Origin: Opitutaceae bacterium
GTDB taxonomy: Bacteria > Verrucomicrobiota > Verrucomicrobiia > Opitutales > Opitutaceae
Reading direction: 5' to 3'
Assembly: GCA_016794625.1 (NCBI GenBank)
Contig: JAEUGY010000060.1
Location: 1-64,000 of the forward strand
DNA length: 64,000 nt
The notes under the pieces are model-generated. The model was not told where the DNA came from and searched no databases. It saw nothing but the letters and a program-made list of their open reading frames with translations. Each line of letters opens with the position of its first letter. The stretch's first letter is position 1. Shown piece by piece: positions 42,708-51,452 of this stretch. The position numbers and the translations under genes were made by a program.

Positions 42708-44270
42708 TCAGCGCGGCGCCGATCCGGCGGCACCGGACGGTTGTTCGGACGCCTGGCGAAGACGGGAAAAATAGGTTTCGACCAGCGTGCGGCGCCACGG
42801 CACCAGGTCGGGTTGTTCGACGTGCCCGATGGCACCCGTGCGCGCGAGTGGCGAGAGAGCGGCGACCGGCGCCTGGGCCTCTTCCTTCGGGCGGGTGAAC
42901 TCCTGGGTGACCTTGGAGCGACCGGGGCTCGGCACGCCCGGCACGCGATCGGGCACCGGGATGCCGAGGATCATGGAGGGCACCCCGCGGGTTTTTTTGA
43001 TCTGGCTCGGCCCGCCCCGGCCATTGCCCGGGTCGTCGCCCGGAGGCTGATTGGACAAATTACGGTCCACAGCGGGTTCCTTGGTGTTGCCCATCGGCTT
43101 GCTCACGCTGTTCGACTTCTCCTGTTCGTCCTCGTCCTCGGCGCCCTCGTCTTCGGCGTCCAGCTGCGAACCCTGTCCGGTCTTGTCGGATTCCTCGGTG
43201 GCCTCGAAGGGATTCTGGCTGCCGCTCGACGTGGAGGTCTTGCCCTGGCCGGAGTTGGCGTCGAGGGACATCGGTCCCCCTTCCTGCTTCCGGGGCGGGC
43301 GCTTGGGTTTGGACGAGGCGGAGGTCTCGGGTGGATCCTCGGCGGGCGGTTTGGCCTCGGGCCGCTTCATCGCCTGACTCTTCTGGCTGGAGGCGAAGCC
43401 GGCGGCCTGCGAGCCGGCGTTGGAGGAGCGGGCGAGCGAACTGCCGCCGTTGCCGGTCTGTCCGTCCAGGGCGTCTTCCTGTTTCGGTTGCCGCCGGGTG
43501 GCGCGGTCCTGGGACTTCGAGGCGTCCTCGGCCCCGGCGGGTTCCGGGGCGGTGGGGGTGGCGGCGGGGCGGGCGGCGCGCCGGGCGACCGGAGGAGGCG
43601 AAGCGGGCCGGCTTAACGAGGCAACTTCGGCCACCGGGCTGGCGGCGAGATTGGGAGCCGCGAGTGCGGGACTCGACGCGCCGTAGTCAAGGCGGGCCAC
43701 GATGAGCAGGAGCCCGGCGCCGATGGCTCCCACGAGACTGCCGAGCGGGGATTGCCAGGTTGGGCTGGGCAGGGGCGAAAGGGTGTGCGCGAGGGCGGCC
43801 TGGACCGTGGCGCGGGCGTCATCGACGGCGGCCTGCATGAACGCGCTTTGCATCGACGTCTCCGACAGGGAGGTCGCGCGGAGGAATTCGTCGGCTGTGA
43901 CCAGGCGGTCGAGTGAGTTCAGTCCGTCGTCGTACCGGGCGAGTGCGATCGCCCGGGCGGGCCGGGGGCGGAAGCCGACCGCGAGGAGAGCGATCCCGAC
44001 GGCAACCACCGGGAGCAACACCGTCAGAGCGATCACGGTGGGCAAAGGGAGCGAGGCAACCGAGGTCGCTCCGAAAAACCGGGCCAGCACCAGCACCCCT
44101 GGCACTCCGAGCAGGAACCAGCCGGCCCAGCGGGGGGCCTGCCGCAGCACCTGCCGCCGCTCCGCCTGTCGCAGCGTTTGCGTGCCCCGTTCGACCAGGT
44201 GATCCAAGTCACGCCGCAAGGCGGCGCTGGTCGAAGGGTCGGAAGCAAGCGTGGAGGACGAGGTGGACAT
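42708..44270 (-). CDS. Membrane protein with low-complexity tail, MoxR operon
   Basis: 520 residues. Two N-terminal membrane helices (WAGWFLLGVPGVLVLARFF and VIALTVLLPVVAVGIALLAVGF) are followed by ARAIALARYDDGLNSLDRLVTADEFL, resembling the region after the second helix in DUF4175-type proteins. A third helix (SLVGAIGAGLLLIVARL) leads into about 300 residues of Ala/Pro/Ser/Lys/Glu low-complexity sequence, probably disordered. It ends with a conserved-looking helical tail, RRTLVETYFSRLRQA. The DUF4175 resemblance is tentative. It is the second gene of the operon, 13 bases after the retropepsin-like gene. Confidence 0.75.
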   Translation of the reverse strand: MSTSSSTLASDPSTSAALRRDLDHLVERGTQTLRQAERRQVLRQAPRWAGWFLLGVPGVLVLARFFGATSVASLPLPTVIALTVLLPVVAVGIALLAVGFRPRPARAIALARYDDGLNSLDRLVTADEFLRATSLSETSMQSAFMQAAVDDARATVQAALAHTLSPLPSPTWQSPLGSLVGAIGAGLLLIVARLDYGASSPALAAPNLAASPVAEVASLSRPASPPPVARRAARPAATPTAPEPAGAEDASKSQDRATRRQPKQEDALDGQTGNGGSSLARSSNAGSQAAGFASSQKSQAMKRPEAKPPAEDPPETSASSKPKRPPRKQEGGPMSLDANSGQGKTSTSSGSQNPFEATEESDKTGQGSQLDAEDEGAEDEDEQEKSNSVSKPMGNTKEPAVDRNLSNQPPGDDPGNGRGGPSQIKKTRGVPSMILGIPVPDRVPGVPSPGRSKVTQEFTRPKEEAQAPVAALSPLARTGAIGHVEQPDLVPWRRTLVETYFSRLRQASEQPSGAAGSAPR

Positions 44271-44283
44271 CGGGAGACGGCGC

Positions 44284-45876
44284 TCAGCTATCGAGCATTT
44301 TCAACGTTTCCGCCGGAATGCCGGTTTTCAGGCGCGCGAGGGCGTCGGTGATCTCCTTGCGGAGGTCGGCCGTGATGGGTGCTCCGGGAACGGCCAGGGC
44401 GGCCTTGTAACGCGAGTAGGCCCGCACGGCACGACCCTGTTTCTCGTAGACGCGGGCGAGGTTGAGCGCGACTCGGAAGGCGTGGTCGGGATCGCGCGCG
44501 ATCGGCACGAAGGCGGCGGACAGCAGGTGTTTCCAAGCCGATTCCAGCTCGCCCTGCTCAAGGTAGAGCTCACCCAGCACCCGATGCAGCCGGTAGACGT
44601 CCTGGACCGTCATGGCCAGGCGTGAGTGCGACAGCGAGAGCTGGGCGGCCTTGATGGCCAGCGCGGTTTGTCCGGGGGTGGCCGCAAATCGGGTGACGTA
44701 GGTGAGACCCGTTTCGGTGCGACGTTCCGCCGAGGTGGTCTTGATGACCCAGTCCAAGGCGGAGAGGAGATCCTCGTCCGAGGGGGCAAAGTCGTCGATG
44801 CGCAGCGCCATGAGTTTCCGCGCGGCTTCGTTGTTCATCCGGGACTCGGGGAAGGCCTTCAGATAGGCCTCGAAGGCGTCGGCCGTGCCCGTGGTCTCGG
44901 CTTGAAAATAGGCGCGATCGGCTTCTGGACGAGCGGGGTCCGCCTGCTGGGTCAGGTGGAGTTGCGAGGCGGTCCAGTCGATCTCCAAACGGAACGCGGC
45001 CAGGAGGTTGACGCCGCTGAGGAACAGCCGTTCATCCCCGGCGGCGATCGGGGTTGCACGCCATGCCTTGGGACGAAAGGCGACGTAACGCGACAACTCG
45101 ATTGGAGTTTCACCGAGCAGTGTGACCGGTTCGACGTCGCCCGTGGGACGATCCAGGGCCTTGGCCAGATCCTGGTCGATCAGGGTGTCGTAAAATGAAC
45201 TGCCGAGCACGAGCAGACCGGAGGGACGCGGACCGGGCACTTGCACGGGGAGTGTGAGCCGTCCGTCTCGCAGTTCGAACGTGCCGGAAAAATCGGAGCC
45301 CTGGGCGGCGGCGGATTCGGTCGGGGAGGCCGCGGCGTCTGTGATCGACGGCGCCAGCGTCAGCTGCCGGCCGACCAAGTCCAGAGTGACGCGGTAGTTC
45401 CTGAGGAAACCCAGTCCGATCGTGCCCTTGACTTTGCGTTCATCGAGCTGGGTGGGAAACAGCTGGGTCAACCGATTCTGGCTGTCCACGCGGGCGCTTG
45501 ACCCCTCGGGTTTGAAGTCGGTGGCTGGGAGTTGCAGCGTCGTGCCTCCGGCGAAGACCACCTTAACCGGAGGGTGCTGGTTTTTCCGGATCTTGCTCTC
45601 GTCGAGCTTCAGCCAGCCCAGCTGGTCGCCGTGCAGCGTGATGGCTGCGGGACTGTCGAGCACCAGCTCCAAGCTGACGGCATCGTCGGCTCCGCCCTGA
45701 TCGTACAGGGTGGCAGAGAGGATGATATGACCGTCGACGAGGCGAAGCGGCAGGCTGAGCGACGCGGAGGCAGGACTGACAGCGTCCTGGGCATGGCTGA
45801 TCCCCAGGGCCCAACACAACCCCAGCACTCCAACCAAGGCGGAGCGAAACGCGTGGAACAGGGTCGGTGGCCTCAT
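44284..45876 (-). CDS. Degenerate retropepsin-like and TPR protein
   Basis: 530 residues from ATG 45876; the extension to 46029 lacks a signal. The signal peptide is ALVGVLGLCWALGISHAQ. Residues ~30-320 look like two aspartic-protease-like beta domains. The first has VSLELVLDSPAAITLHG, where retropepsins have D-T/S-G, and GTIGLGFLRNYRVTLDLVGRQ. The second has SGLLVLGSSFYDTLIDQ, with no catalytic Asp. Proteolysis is therefore unlikely. The C-terminus holds TPR-like repeats (ALAIKAAQLSLSHSRLAM, FRVALNLARVYEKQGR). It is the first gene of the MoxR operon, with a 240-base leader, so it may act as a scaffold for the same complex. Confidence 0.75.
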   Translation of the reverse strand: MRPPTLFHAFRSALVGVLGLCWALGISHAQDAVSPASASLSLPLRLVDGHIILSATLYDQGGADDAVSLELVLDSPAAITLHGDQLGWLKLDESKIRKNQHPPVKVVFAGGTTLQLPATDFKPEGSSARVDSQNRLTQLFPTQLDERKVKGTIGLGFLRNYRVTLDLVGRQLTLAPSITDAAASPTESAAAQGSDFSGTFELRDGRLTLPVQVPGPRPSGLLVLGSSFYDTLIDQDLAKALDRPTGDVEPVTLLGETPIELSRYVAFRPKAWRATPIAAGDERLFLSGVNLLAAFRLEIDWTASQLHLTQQADPARPEADRAYFQAETTGTADAFEAYLKAFPESRMNNEAARKLMALRIDDFAPSDEDLLSALDWVIKTTSAERRTETGLTYVTRFAATPGQTALAIKAAQLSLSHSRLAMTVQDVYRLHRVLGELYLEQGELESAWKHLLSAAFVPIARDPDHAFRVALNLARVYEKQGRAVRAYSRYKAALAVPGAPITADLRKEITDALARLKTGIPAETLKMLDS

Positions 45877-46116
45877 GCGAGCGGACAGAAAGGAGAAGTC
45901 AGAAGGGGATTCACCCGGCTCGACCCCAGTGGACCGCCGCGAGCGGTTGGAAACGATGCCCGGAAGCGGGTGCGCGCGCAAACCACGAGGAGGGCCGCAC
46001 TCCGCCGGCCCGTGCGCTCGCGTGTGCAAATCTGCGATGACGCCGGACCCGCGTGCTCAAACTTGACCATACGTGGGCGCTTGGGAGGGCTTGCGGTGAG
46101 GATCGCAGGACCTGGA

Positions 46117-47043
46117 TCAGGCTTTTTTCTCCGACGGGACGGGGCGCTTGAACTCCTTGAGGATGGCGTCGATCAACTCGGTCTTGCTCTCCAGCGAGCT
46201 GCCCGGGTGGAGACCATTGTGCCGCACCGTGCCATCGGGAGCGATGATGGTGACGTGGGGAATGCCCGTGACGGAGTAGTCCGGGTTGAAGACCTTTTCC
46301 TCACTGAAAGCCACGGGCCACGTCATCTCCTTGAGCTGCATGAACTCGGGCATGAGGCCGTATTCCTTGTCCGGCTGTCCCGCCGTGTCGATGGCGGCGC
46401 CGCCCATGTTGGAGACCCGGCCCTGCAGGCTGGTCACGCCGAGCACCACCACGTCGGAGCCCTTGTAGTGTTCCACCAGGTCGCGAACCTTGGGGAAGGA
46501 TCCGATGCATGGACCGCACCAGGTGGCCCAGAAGTCGAGAACGACCACTTTGCCTTTCAGGCTGGAGAGGGTCTTGAGATCTTTGGTTGAAGCCCAGGCG
46601 AAGTGGAGTTCTGGAGCGGGTTTGCCCACCAGCGCGGCCTTATCGGCCGAGATCGGAGGCGAACCCCCGCCGCCGCCCGAGGGCTGGCTAAAAAACGCGG
46701 CGGTCTTGGTGCCCGGGAATTCAGCCTTGATGCGGGCCTGGAGGGCTTTGGCGGTCTCGGCGTCCTTCAGGACCTTGGAGTAGACGGATGCCTTCTGGAA
46801 AAGGATTTGGGCGACTTCGTCGGACTTGTTGCCGGCGTACTTGGCGAGCAGGGCGTCGTAGGCGGCGAGTTCAGGAGCCAAATCGGCGGCAGTGACCTGA
46901 CCGGCCGCGACCTTGGTGCGGACGGCGGTGGCCAGGGCTTTGAGTTCGGCGGCAGTCGAGACGGGTGCGTTCTGGGCGACGGCCTGGACAGAGACGAGTG
47001 ACAGGATAGCCGACAGAACGAGGAGCGAGAGAGAGGTTCTCAT
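46117..47043 (-). CDS. TlpA-like exported thioredoxin
   Basis: 308 residues from ATG 47043, which begins the signal peptide SLSLLVLSAILSLVSVQAVAQ. A helical region of ~100 residues precedes the thioredoxin fold. The redox motif WATWCGPC lies in VVVLDFWATWCGPCIGSFPK, and the cis-Pro in SVTGIPHVTIIAPDG. It should be a periplasmic thiol-disulfide reductase for envelope proteins. The N-terminal helical part is not typical of plain TlpA. It is codirectional with and upstream of the MoxR operon, separated by 240 bases, so it is probably a separate transcript. Confidence 0.92.
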   Translation of the reverse strand: MRTSLSLLVLSAILSLVSVQAVAQNAPVSTAAELKALATAVRTKVAAGQVTAADLAPELAAYDALLAKYAGNKSDEVAQILFQKASVYSKVLKDAETAKALQARIKAEFPGTKTAAFFSQPSGGGGGSPPISADKAALVGKPAPELHFAWASTKDLKTLSSLKGKVVVLDFWATWCGPCIGSFPKVRDLVEHYKGSDVVVLGVTSLQGRVSNMGGAAIDTAGQPDKEYGLMPEFMQLKEMTWPVAFSEEKVFNPDYSVTGIPHVTIIAPDGTVRHNGLHPGSSLESKTELIDAILKEFKRPVPSEKKA

Positions 47044-47624
47044 GGTACGAAGAATCACGGCGGTTCGTGGGAGAAAACGTGTCGGATGAGGCCGGTTCAC
47101 GCGACGTGGTGAGGAGACGGGATTTGAAGCTTCCCGCATGCCGATGGCAAACGTGAGAACTTCGAATGTTCCGTTTGTTCCGAAAGGCCTAGTACGACCC
47201 GGCAGAAGTTGAACCACGAAGGGACACGAATGAAAACAGGGATGGAGGGAGGTGTGGGACCGGTTCAGGTCTGGATGAATTGATCTGAGGCTCTCGTCGC
47301 TTGCTGTCGTATGGGTCCGGGTTCGTTCTTAGTCGCGCCTCTCTCTGGGTATGAATGGACGATAGGGAGCGGGTGCAGGGGCGAAGGGAAATTGAAGTTG
47401 AAGAACTGAACCGCGTGTCGAGGCAAAGGTTACAAAATAAGGGGCGGCGAGTCGAATGCGGCCAGGCGTGTGCTGAGTGCGTTTTGTCGCGGAGAAGTCT
47501 GCGTAGTTGGACTTCCTTCGTTCAGGAAAGCCGCTACGTTGGAGGTTCAGACGTATGACGCGCGGCGACCGCGGAGGTTGCCGCGAACTTCTCCTTTTCC
47601 CGCCTGTTGCGCCCAAATTCCACC
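47044..47624. other. Intergenic region
   Basis: 581 bases between divergent genes. I see no supported gene; open frames at 47329-47616 and 47355-47558 overlap on opposite strands without family features. AACCACGAAGGGACACGAATG near 47213 resembles a common low-complexity intergenic motif. No clear promoter was recognised. Confidence 0.5.
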
Positions 47625-48170
47625 ATGAACAACCTCATCCCCAAGAATACGATCTGCCTTTGGTTCAACAAGGACGCCCTGGAAGCGGCGCGTTTTTATT
47701 CCGCGACGTTCCCCGACAGCGAGGTGACCGCCGTCCACAAGGCGCCGAGTGACTACCCGTCCGGGAAGGCGGGTGATGTGCTGACGGTAGAATTCACCGT
47801 CCTCGGCATTCCCTGCCTCGGCCTCAACGGGGGGCCGAACTTTTCGCACAGCGAGGCTTTTTCCTTTCAGGTCGCGACCGATACGCAGGAGGAAACGGAC
47901 CGCTACTGGGACGCGATTGTGGGCAACGGGGGGAAGGAAAGTTACTGCGGCTGGTGCAAGGATCGCTGGGGACTGTCCTGGCAAATCACGCCTCGCGCCC
48001 TCTCGAGCGCCATGGCTGCAGGTGGGGCGGAGGCCAAGCGCGCCTTTGAGGCGATGATGGAAATGCGAAAAATCGACATCGCGACCATCGAAGCCGCTCG
48101 TCGGGGGAAAAAGGCCCCCGCGAAGACTGCCGGAAAAAAGAAGTCCCCCGGGACCAGGAAGAAAAAATGA
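47625..48170 (+). CDS. VOC/PhnB-like protein
   Basis: 181 residues from ATG 47625. Beta-alpha-beta units typical of the 3-demethylubiquinone-methyltransferase-like branch of the VOC superfamily are visible: NTICLWFNKDALEAARFYSATF, VLTVEFTVLGIPCLGLNGGP, FSFQVATDTQEETDRYWDAI, then CGWCKDRWGLSWQITP. Most of these proteins have no known reaction despite the name. The last ~17 residues are a lysine-rich tail (AKTAGKKKSPGTRKKK) unlike the fold, perhaps for nucleic acid or membrane contact. Confidence 0.88.
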   Translation: MNNLIPKNTICLWFNKDALEAARFYSATFPDSEVTAVHKAPSDYPSGKAGDVLTVEFTVLGIPCLGLNGGPNFSHSEAFSFQVATDTQEETDRYWDAIVGNGGKESYCGWCKDRWGLSWQITPRALSSAMAAGGAEAKRAFEAMMEMRKIDIATIEAARRGKKAPAKTAGKKKSPGTRKKK

Positions 48171-48301
48171 GCCACGGATGGATGCGGATCCGATCGGGTC
48201 GAACGGTCTTCTCATCCGATCCCCCGCGCGGTCCGGGCCGAATTCGTCTCCTTTTCACCGGGAGTTCACGCTCACTTCATGTGTAGGTGCGAAACTGAAT
48301 C

Positions 48302-48550
48302 ATGATCCCCACGAATCACGAAAAGGACGGCACGGTCTGGTCGGCTCGAGAGTGGCGGAGGGTGAAGCTTGCGTCGCTTGGCCTGAGTGCACTGATGGCA
48401 ACGGGTATTGTCGCCTTGATGATGCTGGCGGCGGGAAAGGGCGAAGACATCACCGGGATTGTCGCCCCTGCCTTGGCGATCACCGTGGCCTCCGGCCTGG
48501 TCGCCGTCGTGGCGGCGTTTCGACAGAAACGCGCGCCGCAGCAGCACTAG
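48302..48550 (+). CDS. Small two-helix membrane protein
   Basis: 82 residues. Two membrane helices (LASLGLSALMATGIVALMMLA and IVAPALAITVASGLVAVVAAF) are linked by a short polar loop GKGEDITG. Both termini are hydrophilic, the second basic (RQKRAPQQH). I do not recognise a family. It lies codirectionally between the VOC gene and the second flavin oxidoreductase gene and may be an independent small gene. Confidence 0.6.
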   Translation: MIPTNHEKDGTVWSAREWRRVKLASLGLSALMATGIVALMMLAAGKGEDITGIVAPALAITVASGLVAVVAAFRQKRAPQQH

Positions 48551-48665
48551 GGCCCGGGTGGGGACACGCCCCGGCGCCTGACGCCGGGGGGGCGAGCGGT
48601 GGGGCGCGGCGCTTTTCAGGAGGTTCGCTTTGCGAATTGACCTCTGGCGCATACCCTTCACCGCC

Positions 48666-49688
48666 ATGAAGAAGATCGGTTTCTTGTCGTTCGGTCATTG
48701 GACGCCTTCACCGCAATCCCAGACGCGGTCAGCCGCGGATGTGCTCCTGCAGTCGATCGACCTGGCGGTCGAGGCTGAGCGACTGGGGATGGATGGCGCC
48801 TATTTCCGGGTGCATCACTTTGCCCGGCAGCTGGCTTCACCCTTCCCCCTGCTCGCGGCGGTGGGTGCGCGGACCAGAAAGATCGAGATTGGCACCGCGG
48901 TCATCGACATGCGGTACGAGAATCCTCACTACATGGCGGAGGACGCGGGCTCGGCCGATGTCATTGCCGGCTCGCGTTTGCAGCTGGGCATCAGCCGGGG
49001 CTCGCCCGAGCAGGTGATCGACGGTTGGCGTCACTTCGGATATCAGCTCAGGGAGGGCGAGGACGATGCGGCCCTGGGCCGGCGTCACGCCGAGACCTTT
49101 CTCGAACTCCTCGCCGGGAAGGGCTTCGCGAAACCCAACCCGCGTCCGATGTTCCCCAATCCGCCCGGGCTCCTGCGGCTCGAACCCTTTTCCGCAGGGT
49201 TGCGAGAGCGGATCTGGTGGGGCTCGGCGACCAATGCGACGGCCGTCTGGGCCGCGAAGCGCGGCATGCACCTGCAGAGTTCGACCCTTAAGTTTGATGA
49301 ATCAGGCGAGCCCCTGCACGTCCAGCAGGCCGCCCAGATCCGCGCCTTCCGGGCGGCCTGGGCCGAGGCGGGACACCCCCGCGAGCCCCGCGTTTCCGTG
49401 AGCCGAAGCATCTTCCCTCTGATGAATGACCTCGATCGGGCCTACTTTGGGAGCGACGAGGAACAGACGGACCAGATCGGATTTCTCGACGGAACCACCC
49501 GGGCGGTTTTTGGACGTGGCTATGCGGCCGAACCCGATGTGCTGATTGAAGAGCTCCGAAAAGACGAAGCCATCGCCGAGGCGGACACCCTCCTCCTGAC
49601 GATCCCGAATCAGCTCGGAGTAGCCTACAATGTCCACGTCATGGAATCGATCCTGAGGTCCGTCGCACCGGGCCTGGGCTGGCGCTGA
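48666..49688 (+). CDS. LLM-class flavin-dependent oxidoreductase 2
   Basis: 340 residues from ATG 48666. It has the luciferase-like barrel: GFLSFGHWTPSP, GMDGAYFRVHHFARQ, KIEIGTAVIDMRYENPHYMAEDAGSAD then LQLGISRGSPEQV, and WWGSATNATAVWAA. The C-terminal helix runs VAYNVHVMESILRSVAP. It differs from the copy at 28459 in motif details, so the two are not recent duplicates. Substrate unknown. The gene follows a 115-base gap after the small membrane protein gene. Confidence 0.9.
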   Translation: MKKIGFLSFGHWTPSPQSQTRSAADVLLQSIDLAVEAERLGMDGAYFRVHHFARQLASPFPLLAAVGARTRKIEIGTAVIDMRYENPHYMAEDAGSADVIAGSRLQLGISRGSPEQVIDGWRHFGYQLREGEDDAALGRRHAETFLELLAGKGFAKPNPRPMFPNPPGLLRLEPFSAGLRERIWWGSATNATAVWAAKRGMHLQSSTLKFDESGEPLHVQQAAQIRAFRAAWAEAGHPREPRVSVSRSIFPLMNDLDRAYFGSDEEQTDQIGFLDGTTRAVFGRGYAAEPDVLIEELRKDEAIAEADTLLLTIPNQLGVAYNVHVMESILRSVAPGLGWR

Positions 49689-50106
49689 GGTCAGGGACGA
49701 TCCTTCCTTTCCGCCGATGCGAAAGCCTTTTCAGGTTGTGGGCTGATGGACTGTGATCAGCCGGCGCAATAAGGGCGGTTACGCGATTACTTTGGTGTTT
49801 ACATTAACAAAGTAATGATTTGTTGTGTCGATCCTGCACCCTCGCTCGATGAGGGTGCGGTCCTTCACCGAGCCGTCATCGGCACGTGGTGGAAGAAGGC
49901 CCGGAGCGATTCCCGGCTTTCCGTTGGATCGGATGATTCGGACCCGCTTTTCGCCTCTGCTTCATGAAACCCGTCGACTGCAGCTTTCACCGTCTCTCCT
50001 GCCACCACCCGTCCGCGCTTGAAATGCCGGGCCGTGGACGTGACGGAGCATGTGGTGGCTTCGATGGGGTACGGTTTCCGCTGCAAGGGAGGCGGTGAGT
50101 TCCGGT
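49689..50106. other. Intergenic region with a palindrome
   Basis: 418 bases. Apart from the inverted repeat at 49786-49816 and an AT-rich patch around it, no feature is supported. Open frames on both strands here lack protein character. Confidence 0.5.
49786..49816. promoter_or_regulatory. Inverted repeat, operator or terminator
   Basis: A perfect 9-bp inverted repeat ATTACTTTG/CAAAGTAAT encloses 13 bases, including GTTTACATTAA. GATTTGTTGTG follows, weakly T-rich. It may be an operator or a terminator of the gene before it. Confidence 0.45.
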
Positions 50107-51408
50107 ATGCTTCACTTCACCTTTTCGCGCCGGGAGGGCTGGGGACGACGCGCCTGTCGGCACCGGACCGGCCCGCTTCGGGCGGCGCAGGGTGCGGTAT
50201 GCCGGGGCAGTCTGGCCGCGGCCTGCCTGTTTCTCGGGACAACCGTGCGCGTGCGCGCGGAGGGGTGGCGGGAGACCGATGAAGGGGAGGTTCAGCGCGT
50301 GCATCAGTCGATCCTCAAGCTTGGCGCCCACGTGCTGAGTACGGATCGATCCGTGGTCGGAGGTCCGAACCGCGCAAACGATCCCGCCGATTTGGCAGAG
50401 GCGTCCACCGACGCCCTCGTGATTGCCCTCACGCCCCCGACGCGCGTGGCCGGACCGGAACCAGCCCGGAAGCCGGGCACTCTGCTGCTGCTCGATCAAC
50501 TCGACCAAGTGCGGAGTTGGGTGGGACAGCATCGCCGCGACCTTGGTCTTGCGACGCGTGCAAGAGAGGTTCGCACCTACAAGGTGTCGGGCCGGCAGGC
50601 CGTGCTGGTGGGGCTGGAGGGGCTTCCTTCGGACGACGGATTGCTGGCGAGTTTGCGCCAGTACTCGCGAATGGGGGTGAGGCTCTTCGCGTTCACGCGG
50701 CCGGGTGACGCTGGCGAAAGGGCAATGCTGGATACGGGTGACGGGCTCAGTGAGGCGGGTCTTCGGTGCATTCCGGAGCTGAACCGCCTGGGTTACGTGA
50801 TCGATGCCTCCGACCTCTCCGCCCTTGCGTTGATGCAAGTTTTGACGCGGAGTCGTGCGCCGGTCGTGGCCCGCCAGCCCGTCGCGCGGGACCGCTGTGG
50901 ACAGGCTCGCCTGCTGAGCGATGCCGAGGCGCTCGCCATTTCAGAGGGCGGAGGCGTCATTCAGGTGATTGCCTCTTTTCCGACCCCGAAAACTCCTTCG
51001 ATCCCAACCGTCTGCACCGGAGGATCCCTCCCCATGGCGGACCCTGCACCTCACTTAGGCACCCTTGCGGGTGAACCCAGTGACCCAACCGTCGCGAGCC
51101 TGGAACCCGGAGAGCGGTCCCGTGTTCCGCGGGCACCGGCTTCCGGGGCAGAGGAGTGGCTGGCCGTGATCGATCATCTCGTGGAATTGGTGGGAGTGGA
51201 TCATGTTGGCATCGCTCTCGAGGCGGCGCCAACCCGCGCGGAAGTTCCTCCTGCCGAGCGGGGCGGATCGATAGCGGTGACCCGGGAGTTGTTGCGTCGC
51301 GGATACTCCGAGCGCGCCATCGCCAAGCTGTGGGGCGAAAATGTCGTCCGTGTCATCGAGACTGCGGAGACTGTGGCCGACGCCTGGACCGGAAGTGTCT
51401 CCCTCGAT
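50107..51408 (+). CDS. M19 dipeptidase homologue lacking most metal ligands
   Basis: 434 residues from ATG 50107, with a likely signal (SLAAACLFLGTTVRVRA). The order of segments follows membrane dipeptidases: AVLVGLEGLPSD, LRQYSRMGVRLFAFT, GLRCIPELNRLGYVIDASDLS, then VDHVGIALEAAP and LLRRGYSERAIAKLWGENVVRVI. In active M19 enzymes the metals need an HxD near the start, Glu, two His (DxSH, SHS) and Asp (GSDFDG). Here only the Glu (~171) is kept; DxSH reads DASD, SHS reads ARQ, and the GSDFDG position reads ALEAAP. It is therefore predicted to be a non-catalytic exported protein. The final stop is at 51411. Confidence 0.75.
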
Positions 51409-51452
51409 TGACTTCGGGCCGCCGGGAAATGAAGGAGTCCGGCTCGGCGGGT

